This document shows positions 27,101 through 35,473 of a DNA stretch of 64,000 nt, in pieces. Both the position numbers and the translations under genes were made by a program. Each line of letters begins with the position of its first letter. The stretch's first letter is position 1. This DNA comes from Enoplolaimus lenunculus. Its lineage: Eukaryota; Nematoda; Enoplea; Enoplida; Thoracostomopsidae. The stretch is from assembly GCA_030248215.1 (NCBI GenBank), contig JASANG010000902.1:22430-86429 (forward strand). The letters are read 5' to 3'. The notes beneath the pieces are model-generated. The model ran no database searches, was not told where the DNA came from, and was given only the letters and a program-made list of their open reading frames with translations.

Positions 27101-27630
27101 GTTGGAACCCTGGACATATATCTCAGTGTGCAAACGTAACAAATTTATGTTGTTTTCTGTCTCAATTTTATGACCTTCAAAATTCGTGATTTAGAAAATT
27201 TCTGAAATGTTGGTTGTGGTATTGGTGCCACAAATTTCTGAGACTCTCAAAAATGTATTCTCAGTTTCAAACAATTTGAGACTGCCTCAGTCTCAACATC
27301 TTCAGTGAGACTCCCATCCCTGGAGCTAAAACAGGTACATATATATTTCCGAGAAATATATCTACGTTTAGTGAAGTAAGGAATCAACGAATCAACTGAA
27401 GCCCAACCTTATGCTACCAATCAAGATTTTTGCCCTTTCGTTGAAGGAGAACTTTAATTGATTACGTAATTCATCTAACCTCGTACACCGAACGTTGACT
27501 TCTCTGATTCCTTATTTGAAAGCAATGCGGAATAAAGGTCCACAAGCGCGAAATAAGAGAAATACGACGTCCCATCTTCGATACGCCCACGTGCAGTTGC
27601 CTTATCAAATTCTTCGTCCAAAAAAGGCAT
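387..27630 (-). CDS. CIT: Citron Rho-interacting kinase orthologue (pseudokinase form), 3' end outside window
   Basis: Citron is a Rho effector and scaffold of the contractile ring and midbody in cytokinesis. Spliced from high to low coordinates the exons are 27630-27480, 25707-25535, 24307-23997, 22965-21031, 19982-19733, 19087-18983 (less sure), about 18143-17928 (ends unsure), 16763-16660, 16212-16098, 15642-15589, 14517-14464, 13816-13763, 12347-12294, 11851-11697, 11372-11289, 10130-9995, 9566-9462, 8564-8424, 8245-8138, 7319-7148, 6588-6397, 5847-5511, 5128-4913, 4356-4083, 3114-2967, 2516-2392, 1965-1846, 1544-1433, 1095-970 and 470-387. All junctions have AG/GT and matching phase, giving about 2070 codons in one frame. 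Human citron is about 2030 residues. The order is N-terminal helical region, kinase-like domain, coiled coil of over 1000 residues, C1, PH, CNH. The last visible exon ends in phase 1, so the gene runs past the left edge. The start ATG at 27630 is the first in the leading exon; a further 5' exon is possible. Confidence 0.93.
1795..1820. repeat. CAA microsatellite
   Basis: Eight CAA units in a citron intron, just below the exon that ends at 1846. Confidence 0.9.
3180..3240. repeat. C-rich simple sequence
   Basis: CCCCCCCACCCACACCCCCC-type tract in a citron intron, beginning about 65 bp upstream of the acceptor of exon 3114-2967 (G-rich on the sense strand). Confidence 0.85.
4083..5128 (-). CDS. 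CIT: Citron PH domain exons
   Basis: Together with the end of the preceding exon these two exons (5128-4913, 4356-4083) form the PH domain. It reads GWVKLFK, then DDLNWNNYWCVLADGQLQFY, then DAPYIIVLRLS, then NLTFCIMTP and RDRWLRALQYY. The last piece is the PH C-terminal helix with its conserved Trp. A Thr/Asn-rich insert follows the helix where human citron has an unrelated linker. The acceptor at 5128 was chosen over an upstream AG because only it keeps phase and gives the Lys-Asp junction expected in the loop between strands 1 and 2. Confidence 0.88.
4531..4756. mobile_element. CCGGAATT-family MITE, diverged
   Basis: Begins CAGGGTGCATTATTAT and ends AATTCCGGTTGCATTCC. CCGGTACTAG and ATGCCGGAACCG words lie inside. 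Located between two citron PH exons. Confidence 0.55.
5511..6588 (-). CDS. CIT: Citron C1 domain exons
   Basis: Two exons (6588-6397 and 5847-5511) encode a C1-type zinc finger, a membrane-lipid-binding module in citron and PKC. The zinc ligands follow the family spacing H-x12-C-x2-C-x12-C-x2-C-x4-H-x2-C-x8-C: GHCWRK, ICCMC, LRCTHC, TVHASC, QQPC. The third Cys pair (CTHC) is completed only when the two exons are joined, which verifies this splice. Downstream, a Ser/Thr-rich linker of about 85 residues leads to GWVKLFK, the first strand of the PH domain. The distal Cys spacing is one residue longer than usual. Confidence 0.9.
7148..19982 (-). CDS. CIT: Citron coiled-coil exons 5-20
   Basis: Sixteen mostly small exons encode the central rod, which in the family dimerises and binds Rho, KIF14 and anillin. 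Typical stretches are LEQIKSLEVELNKTQKQL (19.8 kb), VARLRKQIDELEDCEKR (16.7 kb), LRLKNRELERELMVANTK (16.1 kb) and LQDAKDKIERYKAERDDL (8.5 kb). Four consecutive exons (15642-15589, 14517-14464, 13816-13763, 12347-12294) are each exactly 54 nt and phase 0. Exons at 9566-9462, 8564-8424 and 8245-8138 are also phase 0. Exon 19087-18983 is supported only by open frame, phase and splice sites. The exon near 18.0 kb contains a Gln run, its start is uncertain, and its donor lies inside a MITE-like repeat. Confidence 0.85.
7298..7500. repeat. Tandem duplication covering a citron splice acceptor
   Basis: The segment 7298-7400 recurs at 7405-7500 with about 85-90% identity by eye (GCAGTCCTGTGATGCCACCC in both, then TTCCACACAATACAA, CAGACAAACC, TTAACACTATT). 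It contains the acceptor and first 19 nt of the citron exon 7319-7148. The second copy keeps an AG acceptor (minus strand TTATGCAG then GGTGGCATCACAGGACTGC). Confidence 0.8.
8645..9050. repeat. GC-rich foldback/minisatellite element
   Basis: Starts GTGGCGGTATACTTGTCGTG, carries many GACGGACGGCGCC / GGCGCCGTCCGTC words in both directions, and ends with two perfect 21-bp units (GTGACGGACGGCGCCGCACGG, 8980-9022). This gives strong hairpin potential. A fragment of the same family (ACCGCACGGTGACGGACGGC) lies at 42856-42890. Located in a citron intron between exons at 9.5 and 8.5 kb. Confidence 0.75.
10168..10460. mobile_element. hAT-like MITE, CCGGAATT family
   Basis: Ends CGGGATACAACCGGAATTGC and TAATTCCGGTTGCACCCTG, with flanks ATTGGTAG and ATAGGTAG (7 of 8). 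It shares ACAGATAAAGTGAATATTGC-like internal sequence with other members. It starts 38 bp upstream of the citron exon at 10130. Confidence 0.75.
13001..13390. mobile_element. hAT-like MITE, CCGGATAT family, in citron intron
   Basis: Begins CAGGGTGCGACCGGATATCC and ends GGTATCCGGTCGCACCCTG. The flanks TCTGCAAT and GCTGCATC are a weak 8-bp duplication. The ends are dense in ATCCGG words. It sits in the intron between the 54-nt exons at 13.8 and 12.3 kb. Confidence 0.85.
14097..14443. mobile_element. hAT-like MITE, CCGGAATT family, diverged
   Basis: Begins CAGGGAGCAACCGGAATTAC and ends near GAAATTCTCGTTACACCC; the interior contains TTTATATTTTGATCG and CACTAACCGAATG. Located in a citron intron immediately before the 54-nt exon at 14.5 kb. 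Confidence 0.65.
17340..17932. mobile_element. Nested repeat block: CCGGAATT-family MITE, GC-rich repeat and GGTGGCACC repeat
   Basis: 17570-17870 is the reverse complement of much of the MITE at 27.7-28.07 kb (shared AAGCCACTTGTACTCCGAAT-type sequence). Its outer end is replaced by a GC-rich block, 17390-17545, containing two copies of CCCAGATCATCTTGGGGGGC and several CCCCCAGGAAAC units. On the other side, 17880-17932 is a fragment ending GGATTCGGTGCCACCCTG. This last end overlaps the donor side of a citron exon. Confidence 0.7.
18244..18535. repeat. Tandem duplication, unit about 160 bp
   Basis: Two direct copies (about 18244-18395 and 18402-18535) share ATAATTTAATAGTTAGCTAA-like and TTAGCTTAATTAGTTA sequence. 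Each copy contains a short AGCTAA-rich palindromic stretch. Located in a citron intron. Confidence 0.75.
19497..19625. mobile_element. Truncated CCGGATAT-family MITE
   Basis: Matches the right half of the element at 34.49-34.81 kb: ACTGACGCATTAACGTGC, then TAACATCCGGTTCCGG, then GATCCGGTCACACCCTG. The left half is missing. Located in a citron intron, 108 bp below an exon. Confidence 0.75.
20118..20230. mobile_element. Fragment of CGGAATCGGAA-family MITE
   Basis: AGAGTGCAACTGGAATTCCG then ATTCCGATTAGAATTTCG and GAGTTCTGATTCCG match the ends of the complete element at 46.57 kb. Located in a citron intron below exon 4. Related sequence continues in patches to 20.68 kb. Confidence 0.55.
21031..27630 (-). 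CDS. CIT: Citron N-terminal exons 1-4: kinase-like domain and start of coiled coil
   Basis: Part of the citron gene. Exon 1 (about 50 codons) resembles the helical stretch before the human kinase domain. Exon 2 holds a glycine loop with its first Gly replaced (A75-H-G77-Q-F-S) and the beta-3 lysine (YAIK, K99). Exon 3 has the alpha-C Glu (E131 in YEAERDLL), followed by SPWIPAL, a close match to citron. The catalytic loop spans the exon 3/4 junction and reads HRALEPEHILID where citron has HRDIKPENILID. The DFG motif reads GFA (G231-A233). The later landmarks SPEL (APE-like), DLWSLGIIAYEM and the citron-type tail AFVGYTYSR are present. After about residue 420 exon 4 becomes a charged, Leu/Ala-rich coiled coil. 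Splice phases force the HRA reading: shifting the acceptor by one AG gives an immediate stop. Confidence 0.9.
25912..27007. mobile_element. 1.1-kb non-autonomous element with long terminal inverted repeats
   Basis: The left end GCACCGTTCACAATAATTTT mirrors the right end AAAATTATTGTGAACGGCGC, and about 190 bp at each end are inverted copies. Each arm itself contains hairpins (GCCCAAGGCTATCACGAGG with its complement, GAGGTCATTTTCAAAATGACCTC, and CTCAGGGCTATCAC). The centre has a CA-rich tract (26110-26185) and a tandem repeat (26467-26650). It lies in citron intron 1. The superfamily is not clear; no target duplication is obvious. Confidence 0.8.
26467..26650. repeat. Tandem repeat of about 50 bp inside the 1.1-kb element
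   Basis: Four imperfect units share GTTCAAAATATTTCTAGACA followed by CCCTATTACGCCTAAAAATT, with spacing varying from about 48 to 65 bp. Confidence 0.75.
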
Positions 27631-27706
27631 ATATACGTACTTAATTTATTTTATGAAATTACGCATTACATATTTGCATAATTACAAATCATGTATATAT
27701 AGGTAT

Positions 27707-28072
27707 CAGGGTGCAACCGGAATTACAATTTACCGGAACCGGAACCGGAAAGTGAAAAATGCATTTCACCAAAAATTTCATTTTAATCTTATTTTTTGCT
27801 CTATTATTTGTGAAATAACCTTAGTCGAACATAGGTATTTATTTTATTTGTTGTATTTTAGATTTTCGTCGTCGATTGAAGTGAAATCCACCATCAATGG
27901 CTTATATTCGGAATACAAGTGGCTTTCTAAAGAGATTCTTAAAGATTAGCAAAGTTAAAAAAACGGCCAAATTATAACACCGGAATTTTCAAATCCGGTA
28001 AAAATTTACCGGAACCGGAACCGCAAGGTGAAAAAATGCCGGAACCGGAACCGGAATTCCGGTTGCACCCTG
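27707..28072. mobile_element. Complete hAT-like MITE, CCGGAATT family, perfect 8-bp target duplication
   Basis: The 366-bp element is bounded by CAGGGTGCAACCGGAATT and its inverse AATTCCGGTTGCACCCTG, and flanked by ATAGGTAT on both sides (27699-27706, 28073-28080). An 8-bp duplication and a CAGGG end are typical of hAT transposons. The ends are built of repeated CCGGAA/TTCCGG words, the middle is unique (TCTTAAAGATTAGCAAAG region), and there is no coding capacity. It lies just upstream of the citron first exon. Confidence 0.9.
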
Positions 28073-28604
28073 ATAGGTATATACGCACGACTGACCCTGG
28101 CCTCTTCCTAACGGGTTCGGGCGGGGGACGCTTTCCAAATATTTCACCCTTCATTCCAAATTTTAGCCCCCCTAAAATCGCCCTTCCCAAATTTTCAACT
28201 TGCCGGCGCTTTGCCAAATTGTGGTCCTCCTGAAAAATTTATATTGTACATATCATCAAAAGTCTTTTTACCTTCCGTGTTGATATGCCGATGTCCCAAC
28301 TTTTTTGCCTTATTATGTTGAGAACATTGTGCGCTCAACGGTCAATAAAAGTTGAGCACGACGACCATGTGTGTTAAACTTGCGCCGTGAACAACTATGC
28401 CCCATCTCCCCGGAGTGATAACAATACACGACAAAATAGTTTATAGTTTAGCAGTCGGGACGTGTGGAGGGGGAAAGGGAAGCATGGCGTCAGAAACGCC
28501 ATGAGGGCCCAGCAGTTCGCGTGGAGCCCGCTCAGCACCGCGGTTCGCTGTTGCTATTCTTCATCCATGCTGATGAACGCGAGGCCAGCCCATGTGCAAA
28601 GAAA

Positions 28605-28850
28605 TGGGCACCTAGTGCCGATTATTACCGATGCCGATTAATCGGCACATCCATACTTCTAACTGATATTGACAAAATTGAACAACTACAACGCCTTTTG
28701 CACGGCGGTTATCTTGTAAGCTTCGATGTGGTTTTGGGTAGGGATGCGCCGATAAATCGCCATCGGTAATAATCGGCACTTTTCGTGAGTATCGGTATCA
28801 GCACTGCAAACAATTACCGATTGGTTGCCGATACCTTTTGCCCCCACTGG
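28605..28850. repeat. GCCGATTA/TAATCGGC repeat family, two pieces
   Basis: GCCGATTATTACCGATGCCG and GATTAATCGGCACATCC (28615-28651), then GGGATGCGCCGATAAATCG to GATTGGTTGCCGATACC (28740-28837). The same family is at 12000-12085 and 25338-25412 in citron introns. Confidence 0.6.
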
Positions 28851-29204
28851 CCCACAGCAATGAGTTGGAATGCTGATCGAGAAAACAGTACTGTTACAGT
28901 CTTGCGCTTCTGTTTGAAAAAAATAATTGAAGTGAACCGTTCCCATAGAATAAATAAACTTTTATGGTTGTTAGGGTTTAAGTCTTCACATTTATGAGTT
29001 TATGACGTCTACAATTTTGTATATACATTAGAAACTTGGCGTAAATTGTGAATATTATTTAATGTTGTTTTTCAATGTTTCAACACCACGTGAACACAAT
29101 CTTCGCCTGCAAACCCATGTCTACCGTACCTCGCATCGCCAGATTAGCGGGTCTTTTTTAGAGTTGCACCCTGGTGGCACCAACTTCAATATATAATCTG
29201 TAAT

Positions 29205-29540
29205 GGTCTGCTCGTGTAAGCACGTGAGACATGGTTGTCCAATATAGTGCATATGCAATGCACATTGTATTGTATGCGGTAGCATACGGTTGACATAACA
29301 GTCGACGATAAAAGTAGTCTGAGTCGGCTACGTGACGCAGTGGTAAGAGCGCTTGCCTCGGAATACAAAGGCTGCTGTTCCATCCCCACTCAGGATGCCC
29401 CGCTTTTCCAGCTGCTTGGTTAAGAGGTCTAAAGTCCTGGTTCCTTTTCAGGCTGACATGGGGGCTACTTCGTCCGTGGACGCAATGGTATACATATTGC
29501 CGCGCTGAGACATGCTTGTCTTAGTGCATGTGCAATATGC
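29205..29540 (+). mobile_element. tRNA-derived SINE, copy 1
   Basis: A tRNA-like head (TGACGCAGTGGTAAGAGCG as A box, TGTTCCATCCCC as decayed B box, 29325-29395) is followed by a body with GCTTTTCCAGCTGCTTGG and GGGGCTACTTCGTCCGTGG. About 120 bp upstream of the head (GTGAGACATGGTTGTCC onward) are also shared with copy 2, so the unit extends 5' of the tRNA part. Confidence 0.75.
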
Positions 29541-29545
29541 ACGGT

Positions 29546-29737
29546 GCAACCGGAATTCCAAATTGCCACCGTTTTAGTTGAAGATAGGTATTCACTTTAT
29601 CTGCTGTATTTTAGATTTGCATAATCCATGGAAGCGCAATCTACCTTCGACGGTATATCTTAATTTCCACCGACCAAAACTGTTTACCGGAACCAGGTCA
29701 GACATTGCCGGAACCGGAATTCCGGTTGCATCTTCCA
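29546..29737. mobile_element. CCGGAATT-family MITE, short copy
   Basis: Begins GGTGCAACCGGAATTCC directly after the SINE at 29.2-29.54 kb and ends GGAATTCCGGTTGCATC. The interior GTATTCACTTTATCTGCTG is shared with the copy at 10.3 kb. Terminal bases are diverged. Confidence 0.6.
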
Positions 29738-30689
29738 GTTAGGGTGTTAAGCATTGCTTGTTGTCCCTTTATACACTGATATGGAACGCTTCACAACAGT
29801 TTTCCTGTGGCATACTGTTTCCACTTTATTATGTAATCATATTTTGCTTTGTTTTTCTATTTCTTTCTAGCAATTGCGTGTTAATAACGTTAACGCCAGA
29901 AATGGGACTGCACAAAGCACAACTGCCCAACTTCCTTCTCTAGTACACCATGGTTTAAGAACAGATTGGACACCAAATTACATAATTATGGGAAGACTTA
30001 AACCTAAACACCATAAACAATTAATACGCCAACAATTGAAATTGATAGCATTCCAAATCACTGTTGTGTGTAAAAGATATTGGCAAAGAATCGACAATTT
30101 TACAAAAGAGCCGTGTCGCAACGCTTTTGTATTGCTCTCAAACCTTGTGCGCAAGCCAAAAAATTAGCTAAACGCAGTATATTCAAAACACACTAAATAT
30201 TTTGGACATCCATAGAACAACTCTGTTATTTATTTTTCAAGAAAAAACTGTTGAATTGCAAAAAACAGTTAATTTCTTTTAGCTGTCTGCATTCACTGGA
30301 AGTAGCTTTTGAGCGAGGGTGGTTTTTTGGTATTATTAAAAAACATGTTTTCAATCATTTCCATGGCTGTTGGCATAAACACAAGTGATTATTTCATTTT
30401 TTTAAGTTTCTAAAACTCCTCTCACAAGTTCAAAACTCAGAGATGGATGTTATTTTTGCCGTTGCCAGATAGGGCTGCATGTTACAAATATAGTTTAGAA
30501 TTTTTTTATAGCGGGATTGCCTTAGTTTTACATAGCTAGTTATTATACAATGCAGACTTAAAATTTTTACAGTAAACGTTCAACTGCAACTTGAACGTGT
30601 AAGTTTTTGCAACGAGAACCTGCAGCTGCAACTTGCTAATAATTGTGAGTATACGCGGTGTAGCTTGTGTATGGGCAGAGTGTGTAATG

Positions 30690-30962
30690 TTAAGACACAT
30701 ACATGTCAGTCTAGGTTGGAACTGAGGGACATCAGACCTTTTACTAAGCAGCTGGAAAAGCGAGTTACGGGTGGTCTCGAACTAGCGACCTTCTGCGTGT
30801 CAGGCAGACGCTGTTACCACTGCGCCACGCAGCCCGCTCCTCCAACTGCGTTTTTCGTCGACTATATATGTCGACCGTACAACACAATGTGCATTGCTTT
30901 TATTGCATATGCACCAGGACAAGCATGTCTCACATGCTTACAATACATACTCGTGCACATAT
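30690..30962 (-). mobile_element. tRNA-derived SINE, copy 2
   Basis: On the minus strand: GTGGCGCAGTGGTAACAGCG (A box), a TCTGC-CTGACAC-GCAGA anticodon-like arm (loop GAC), CTAGTTCGAGACC (B box), then GCTTTTCCAGCTGCTTAGT, the same body as copy 1. The tRNA part can still form an anticodon hairpin, but the T stem is poor, so it is a SINE head rather than a functional tRNA. Confidence 0.75.
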
Positions 30963-30982
30963 AGCACCAGAGGAAGTAATAT

Positions 30983-31057
30983 CGGTCGCGTGGTGTAATG
31001 GGTAGCGCGCTTGACTCGCGAGTGTGAGGTGCGAGGTTCGATTCCCAGCGTGGATCT
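30983..31057 (+). repeat. tRNA-like sequence (decayed tRNA or SINE head)
   Basis: GGTCGCGTGGTGTAATGGGT resembles the start of a tRNA-Arg, with a good A box and a perfect B box (GAGGTTCGATTCC). The acceptor stem pairs at only about 4 of 7 positions and the anticodon arm does not fold cleanly (ACTCGCGAGT is self-complementary). A pseudogene or SINE head is more likely than a working tRNA. Confidence 0.5.
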
Positions 31058-31379
31058 ATCTTTCTGAGAAATTAAGGGGAAAACCAATTATATTCGCAGT
31101 ACTTCGGGAAAAGGGGTCGTCCCGACCGTGCAATTCTGACAATAATACATTTTTGCAAAATCGCGCTTTTTGAGTGCCATTTTAAGACCAGCGGCTCGTA
31201 GGCGTTGAAGTACTTGATTGATGTGATAAATGTGACTCCAAGACTAGAGTTACATTCGTGTTCGTAAATTCCGGTTATTCCTGGTATTTTCACCAAAACA
31301 GCCCGGGTCCCAGTTTTCACAAAATTTCGGATTCGCCTACATATATTTCTCCAAACGGTACGGTTAGAATAGGCCGACC

Positions 31380-31552
31380 GAAATGTATGCTACCGACAAG
31401 CATACAACATAGTGCACAGATTATCTCATGCTTACATGCCTCAATTTTCACAACGATCGTTGCTCAAGCGTCCACCCTATATTCGAATGAATGCCGTGTC
31501 CTAAGCGCGGTAATTTATCATTGCGTCCACGGAGTAGCCCCATGTTCGTTCA
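31380..31552 (-). mobile_element. SINE fragment (body only)
   Basis: On the minus strand CATGGGGCTACTCCGTGGAC, then CGCAATG and CCGCGCTTAGGACACGG match the 3' body of the SINE at 29.2-29.54 kb. No tRNA head is present. Confidence 0.5.
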
Positions 31553-32184
31553 CGTAGGAAGCAACTTAGACATTGGACGCATGGCTGAGGTCATAAAATT
31601 TATTCCAAAACTTTTTTGGACGGGCTGTGCAATGAAGTTGTCTGGACAGTTTATGTTTTTAGTCTTTTAACATATGGCTTCGCTTGAGTCGATTTCTAAT
31701 GTAAACAGTTACAAAAGTTGTGTGAATAATTGCTATTACCACTATTTGTTACGGTATAAATATTATTTTGGAGCAAATGGCTGGGAAAATGTGGAAACAA
31801 ATGAGGTACATATGTACGTCTTTAAACTAAGCATTGTCTTGTGGTTGTAATCGCCTATAGTTTACGACATAACCTATCCACTCACAATGCAATTTCTACA
31901 CCATTGAGACTGAAGCTGTAAATTGGTATTTGAGTCGTGAATACACCACACTTACATGAACTTGCTGACTTGTCAGCCTTTTAGCACGTACCACTTTTAC
32001 AGGAACTTGCTGACTTGTCAACCACTTAGCACTCAGGTTTTCAGTCCGAAAAGTATGTTGAATAATTATAAAACAATTTAAATTTAGTCGGTCATTTGGT
32101 TGCAGAGTTTCTTTCTCCGTTTGCAAACCACCGAGACTATATCTCAGTCGGTGTCTATCAGTTATGTTTTAATAGAACGTCAAA

Positions 32185-32289
32185 ATGACAAACAGTCGTG
32201 TAGAAGAAACGAGCGAGCCCAAAAACTATGTGTCACCGTGGGAAGCTGCAGTACGAAGCGAATGGGACCGAAAAAGCTATTACTTAGCT
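32185..32289 (+). CDS. Possible upstream coding exon (35 codons), unassigned
   Basis: An ATG at 32185 opens a 35-codon frame ending at a GTGAGC donor (phase 0). The peptide begins MTNSRVEETSEPKNYVSPWE and continues with AAVRSEWDRKSYYLA, a composition unlike the surrounding repeat DNA. The SPWE...SEWDRKSY segment loosely resembles the N-terminus of ICE2 (SP...FSRENYKDHS), so it may be a far-upstream exon of the ICE2 gene. The phase does not fit the acceptor just before 35474, so an extra exon would be needed. It could equally be a chance frame. Confidence 0.3.
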
Positions 32290-34488
32290 GTGAGCTTTCT
32301 CAAATTAAAGTATATATGTCCGTGTGTGTATTAATTATATATAATACGAACGTTTTTTTAACTATATCTATGTATATATTTATATTAGTGTTAGAGATGG
32401 GCACAGAGTGTCCGGATGTATTTTATTTTTAACTAAGAAGACAAGAAAACGACTGATTCGGTGTCACATTTTGCAAAAATTGAAGGTTCAGAATCGGAAC
32501 TTCGCAGTTGGCTTTGAAATACCGAATCGAAACAATGTTAGGCAAAGGAAACACCTGCTTGTGTTTTGAAATTGGGTTGTTGAAGAGATTGAACCATTTT
32601 TGGAAAGGTTTTAGAACTTGCAGTTCGGGAACTGGACCCGTATGGCAATTCCTGTTCCGATAAATTCAGTATCCGGTTCCGGTATCAGGTAAATTAATAT
32701 CCGGTTGCACTCTGGTATGCATACGTACAGGGTGCAAAGCGGATCGGATTGCATCGGAATTGGAACAGCAAATTTATACTGGAATCCGAATCAGAACTGC
32801 AAGTTTTGTGACTATATATAAATTTATATATATTAGAGATGCGTTGGGCTCCGTGGCTAAGGCGAGCTTTGTCAAAGTCAGCTGAATATAGAATTATCCT
32901 AACTTATTTGGATATCGGTCATCCGGATAATTTAATTTATCCGGTGCCCATCATTAAAGTATATATGCTAATGGTTGCAGTAAGGTTGAGTTTCGAAAAA
33001 TTCGCAAGCGAATCCAGTAGAAACCTTGACGACATTTTAAAATTCATGTGTCCCAATGAAAAATTCCAGTTTCTGTGGGTTCGAAAGGGTGAATCGATTT
33101 CTAGCCCCGTCATACCTGACTTAAAGTATATGTAAAACTATGAAAAATATTAAATATTAAATCCTACAGTATCAAGAGAAACCAGAATCTAAGTGCGAAT
33201 AACCTCATGAATATAAATCACCTTTTGAAGGTTTGATTTTTTCTGGCCTTATTTACAACATCGTATGGCCCCGACACCTTCTGGCCACATTACCGGCGCT
33301 GTGGTTTCCGCTCCGGGACAGGAATGGGATTAGACATCGAGGACTCAGAAATGGTATCTCTGTGTTGTGGAAGTAAGTGATGCCTGATGAATAAAATTTC
33401 GCTATGGCCGGTCTCCATATTCGGGTCTCGGTTATTAACGGAAACCGCCCATCCGTGCTCCGAGACACCTCTAATCAGGGATCGACCGGATATTAATTTT
33501 ACCGGAACCGGAGCCGCATGTTAACTGGATATAGAGTATAAATTTGTATATCGTCGAAAGTATTTAAGTCGTGCAAAAATATGTATTTGTGTATTTAAGA
33601 TTATTTTTTGACTTGGATTTTTCTAGGGAACGACCGGATCCTAAATTTTGCATTTACCGGATCCGGATCTTGAAATTCAGATCCGTCCCGGATCCGGATC
33701 TTACCAGCTGGATAATTTTTCGTTACCTAACGTATATAAAGTAGAAAAAGTTCAACTGATTCTTTCGCAAAATTAGTCAACAAAACTTACAGCGACTAAA
33801 AAGAAGTCTTTAAAATTTTTGTTTGTTCTTCTTCCGCAACAACACTGGTCCCCACTTATATGTAATTAAGGTGTTAACTTTGAAACTTATTCTTGAAAAA
33901 TATGTTTCTGCTTAATAATTATGTACTACACTTATTGCAATCACGCATTTTATGGTGAATTTTAGCCTCACGCTGAGAAATATGTTTGTACTACTGCTAC
34001 AACCATTTGTTCTAGAATATCCACTGTTTTGCTAAATTTCACTGCACTTTTAAGTATATATAAGTATAAGTATTTGTCAAGCAGTTTGTATCACTAGCTG
34101 TGAAACTTACAAATACATACTTTTATATTCAATTTGTTACATAGGTATTTCGTATAGCCATTCCAACAAAGCATTAATGCTCACACAGTGCTTATTAGAT
34201 TACGTACGCATAGTTAAAATACATACACCAATTTTGGTATGTTTTTGTTTGTATTTGACTTGTCCGAAATTGCAGTCGCTGCAAAATATCTAGTATTTCG
34301 ACATGTAAAAAGCAGTTTTACGATATTTTGAACCACAACCGCAAATATCCGGTATAGGGTAGGTTTATGCCGGAACCGGATACGGATGAAGCCTTGACAC
34401 GAACAATTTTAATTAAATAATTTCACATTTCAGGGTTCTAACAAGCGTCAACTTCAAAGTGAACGTGGTAGAGACAACAGGTAGCTGG

Positions 34489-34805
34489 CAGGGTGCGACC
34501 GGATATCCGGTTCCTGTTTACTATCCGGAAAAAAGCCCTCATCCGGTTCCGGTATCCGGTATAAACTTACCGGATACCGGATTTCGGTGATGATTTCGTA
34601 AATCTCAAATTATCAAGTATTAGAACACGCTCCTTATATAAACGCAATATTCCGTTCACTAAAGATAAATTAACGTTTACTGACGCACTAACGTGCTAAA
34701 AATTGATATATTTTAAAAAACACACTATCCGGTTAACATCCGGTTCCGGTAAAAAATCACTATCCGGTTGCGGTATCCGGTTTTTTGCGATCCGGTCGCA
34801 CCCTG
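34489..34805. mobile_element. hAT-like MITE, CCGGATAT family
   Basis: The ends CAGGGTGCGACCGGATATCC and its partner GATCCGGTCGCACCCTG bound the element; the flanks GTAGCTGG and GTGACTGG are an aged 8-bp duplication (6 of 8). The interior consists of repeated ATCCGGTTCCGGTA words around a unique centre with ACGCACTAACGTGCTAAAAA. It lies upstream of ICE2. Confidence 0.85.
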
Positions 34806-34984
34806 GTGACTGGTGCTGAGTTGAGTTGAATGGACCCGTTGTTTTGAAGTAAAATATGTGAAGCGTTGTTTATTCTTTCTGATTTTCTGAACGGGAATAA
34901 TAGCTACGTATACTTTATTTTATAAACATTTCTTTAATAATGCATAACATCAATAACCGATAATGACTTTTTTACGAGATGTGC

Positions 34985-35230
34985 AACTGGGTACCCTCTG
35001 TGTAGAAAAGAATGTACCCGGCAGGCGTTGCGTTTTTGCCCTACCCCCTTTATTTAGAGAATGGTACAATCGGTGCGAACCATGACACTTATGTATACGG
35101 CGTCAAACATGGTTCCCGTATAGTTTAATTTAGGGGTATATATGTGATAGCGACCCCGTCGGCCAAAAACGCAACGCCCGGTGGTGCATTTTGTACCATG
35201 CGGGGCCCGAGAGGTGCACGGTCTTGTCAT
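34985..35230. mobile_element. Foldback element, GCAACGC/GTACC family
   Basis: GGCAGGCGTTGCGTTTTTGCC on the left mirrors GGCCAAAAACGCAACGCCCG on the right, with GTACC words outside. A related foldback lies at about 55675-55950 (ACGTACGCCCTTTATTTACG against TAATAAACGGGCGTACGGC). Confidence 0.65.
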
Positions 35231-35473
35231 GATTCACTCTTGATAACATTAAGTACAAAGTGTTAATATGCAAGAGTTTGATTACAGATGTTACAACCCT
35301 AAACCTGTTTGATAATGCGCTGAGAAACAAATTTAAAACAACGTAAAATAAACTGGAAATAGAAAAATTCTAAAAAACTTTAATGACATCCTAACCCTCA
35401 TGTCGAACAAAATCCTATCACTGCCCCGTGTTATAAAGTATGCTTCTCGTATACGCATACCTTTGTAGTGTTT

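Larger units (their letters stand above)
28073..35473. other. Gene-poor stretch between citron and ICE2
   Basis: Apart from the SINEs, MITEs, tRNA-like sequence and possible exon listed separately, I see no coding sequence with recognisable features. Open frames here (for example 28464-28769, 30665-30964, 32839-33135) overlap repeats or read as random peptide. A 59-codon basic frame from the ATG at 29989 to 30167 (GRLKPKHHKQ start) is not recognised. Fragments of the CCGGATAT family lie at 32640-32715, 33477-33720 and 34255-34400. Confidence 0.6.

Noticed and set aside
28464-28946. Frames on both strands of about 90-100 codons
   Set aside because: They overlap the GCCGATTA repeat family and show no domain or conserved composition.
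29874-30167. Basic frame, possible small gene
   Set aside because: No recognised family, no clear exon partner, and it lies among repeats; mentioned only in the intergenic entry.
30983-31057. Functional tRNA-Arg or tRNA-Val gene
   Set aside because: Good A and B boxes but poor acceptor and anticodon stems; treated as tRNA-like repeat.
32839-33135. 98-codon plus-strand frame
   Set aside because: Adjoins repeat fragments, has no recognisable motif and no splice partner.
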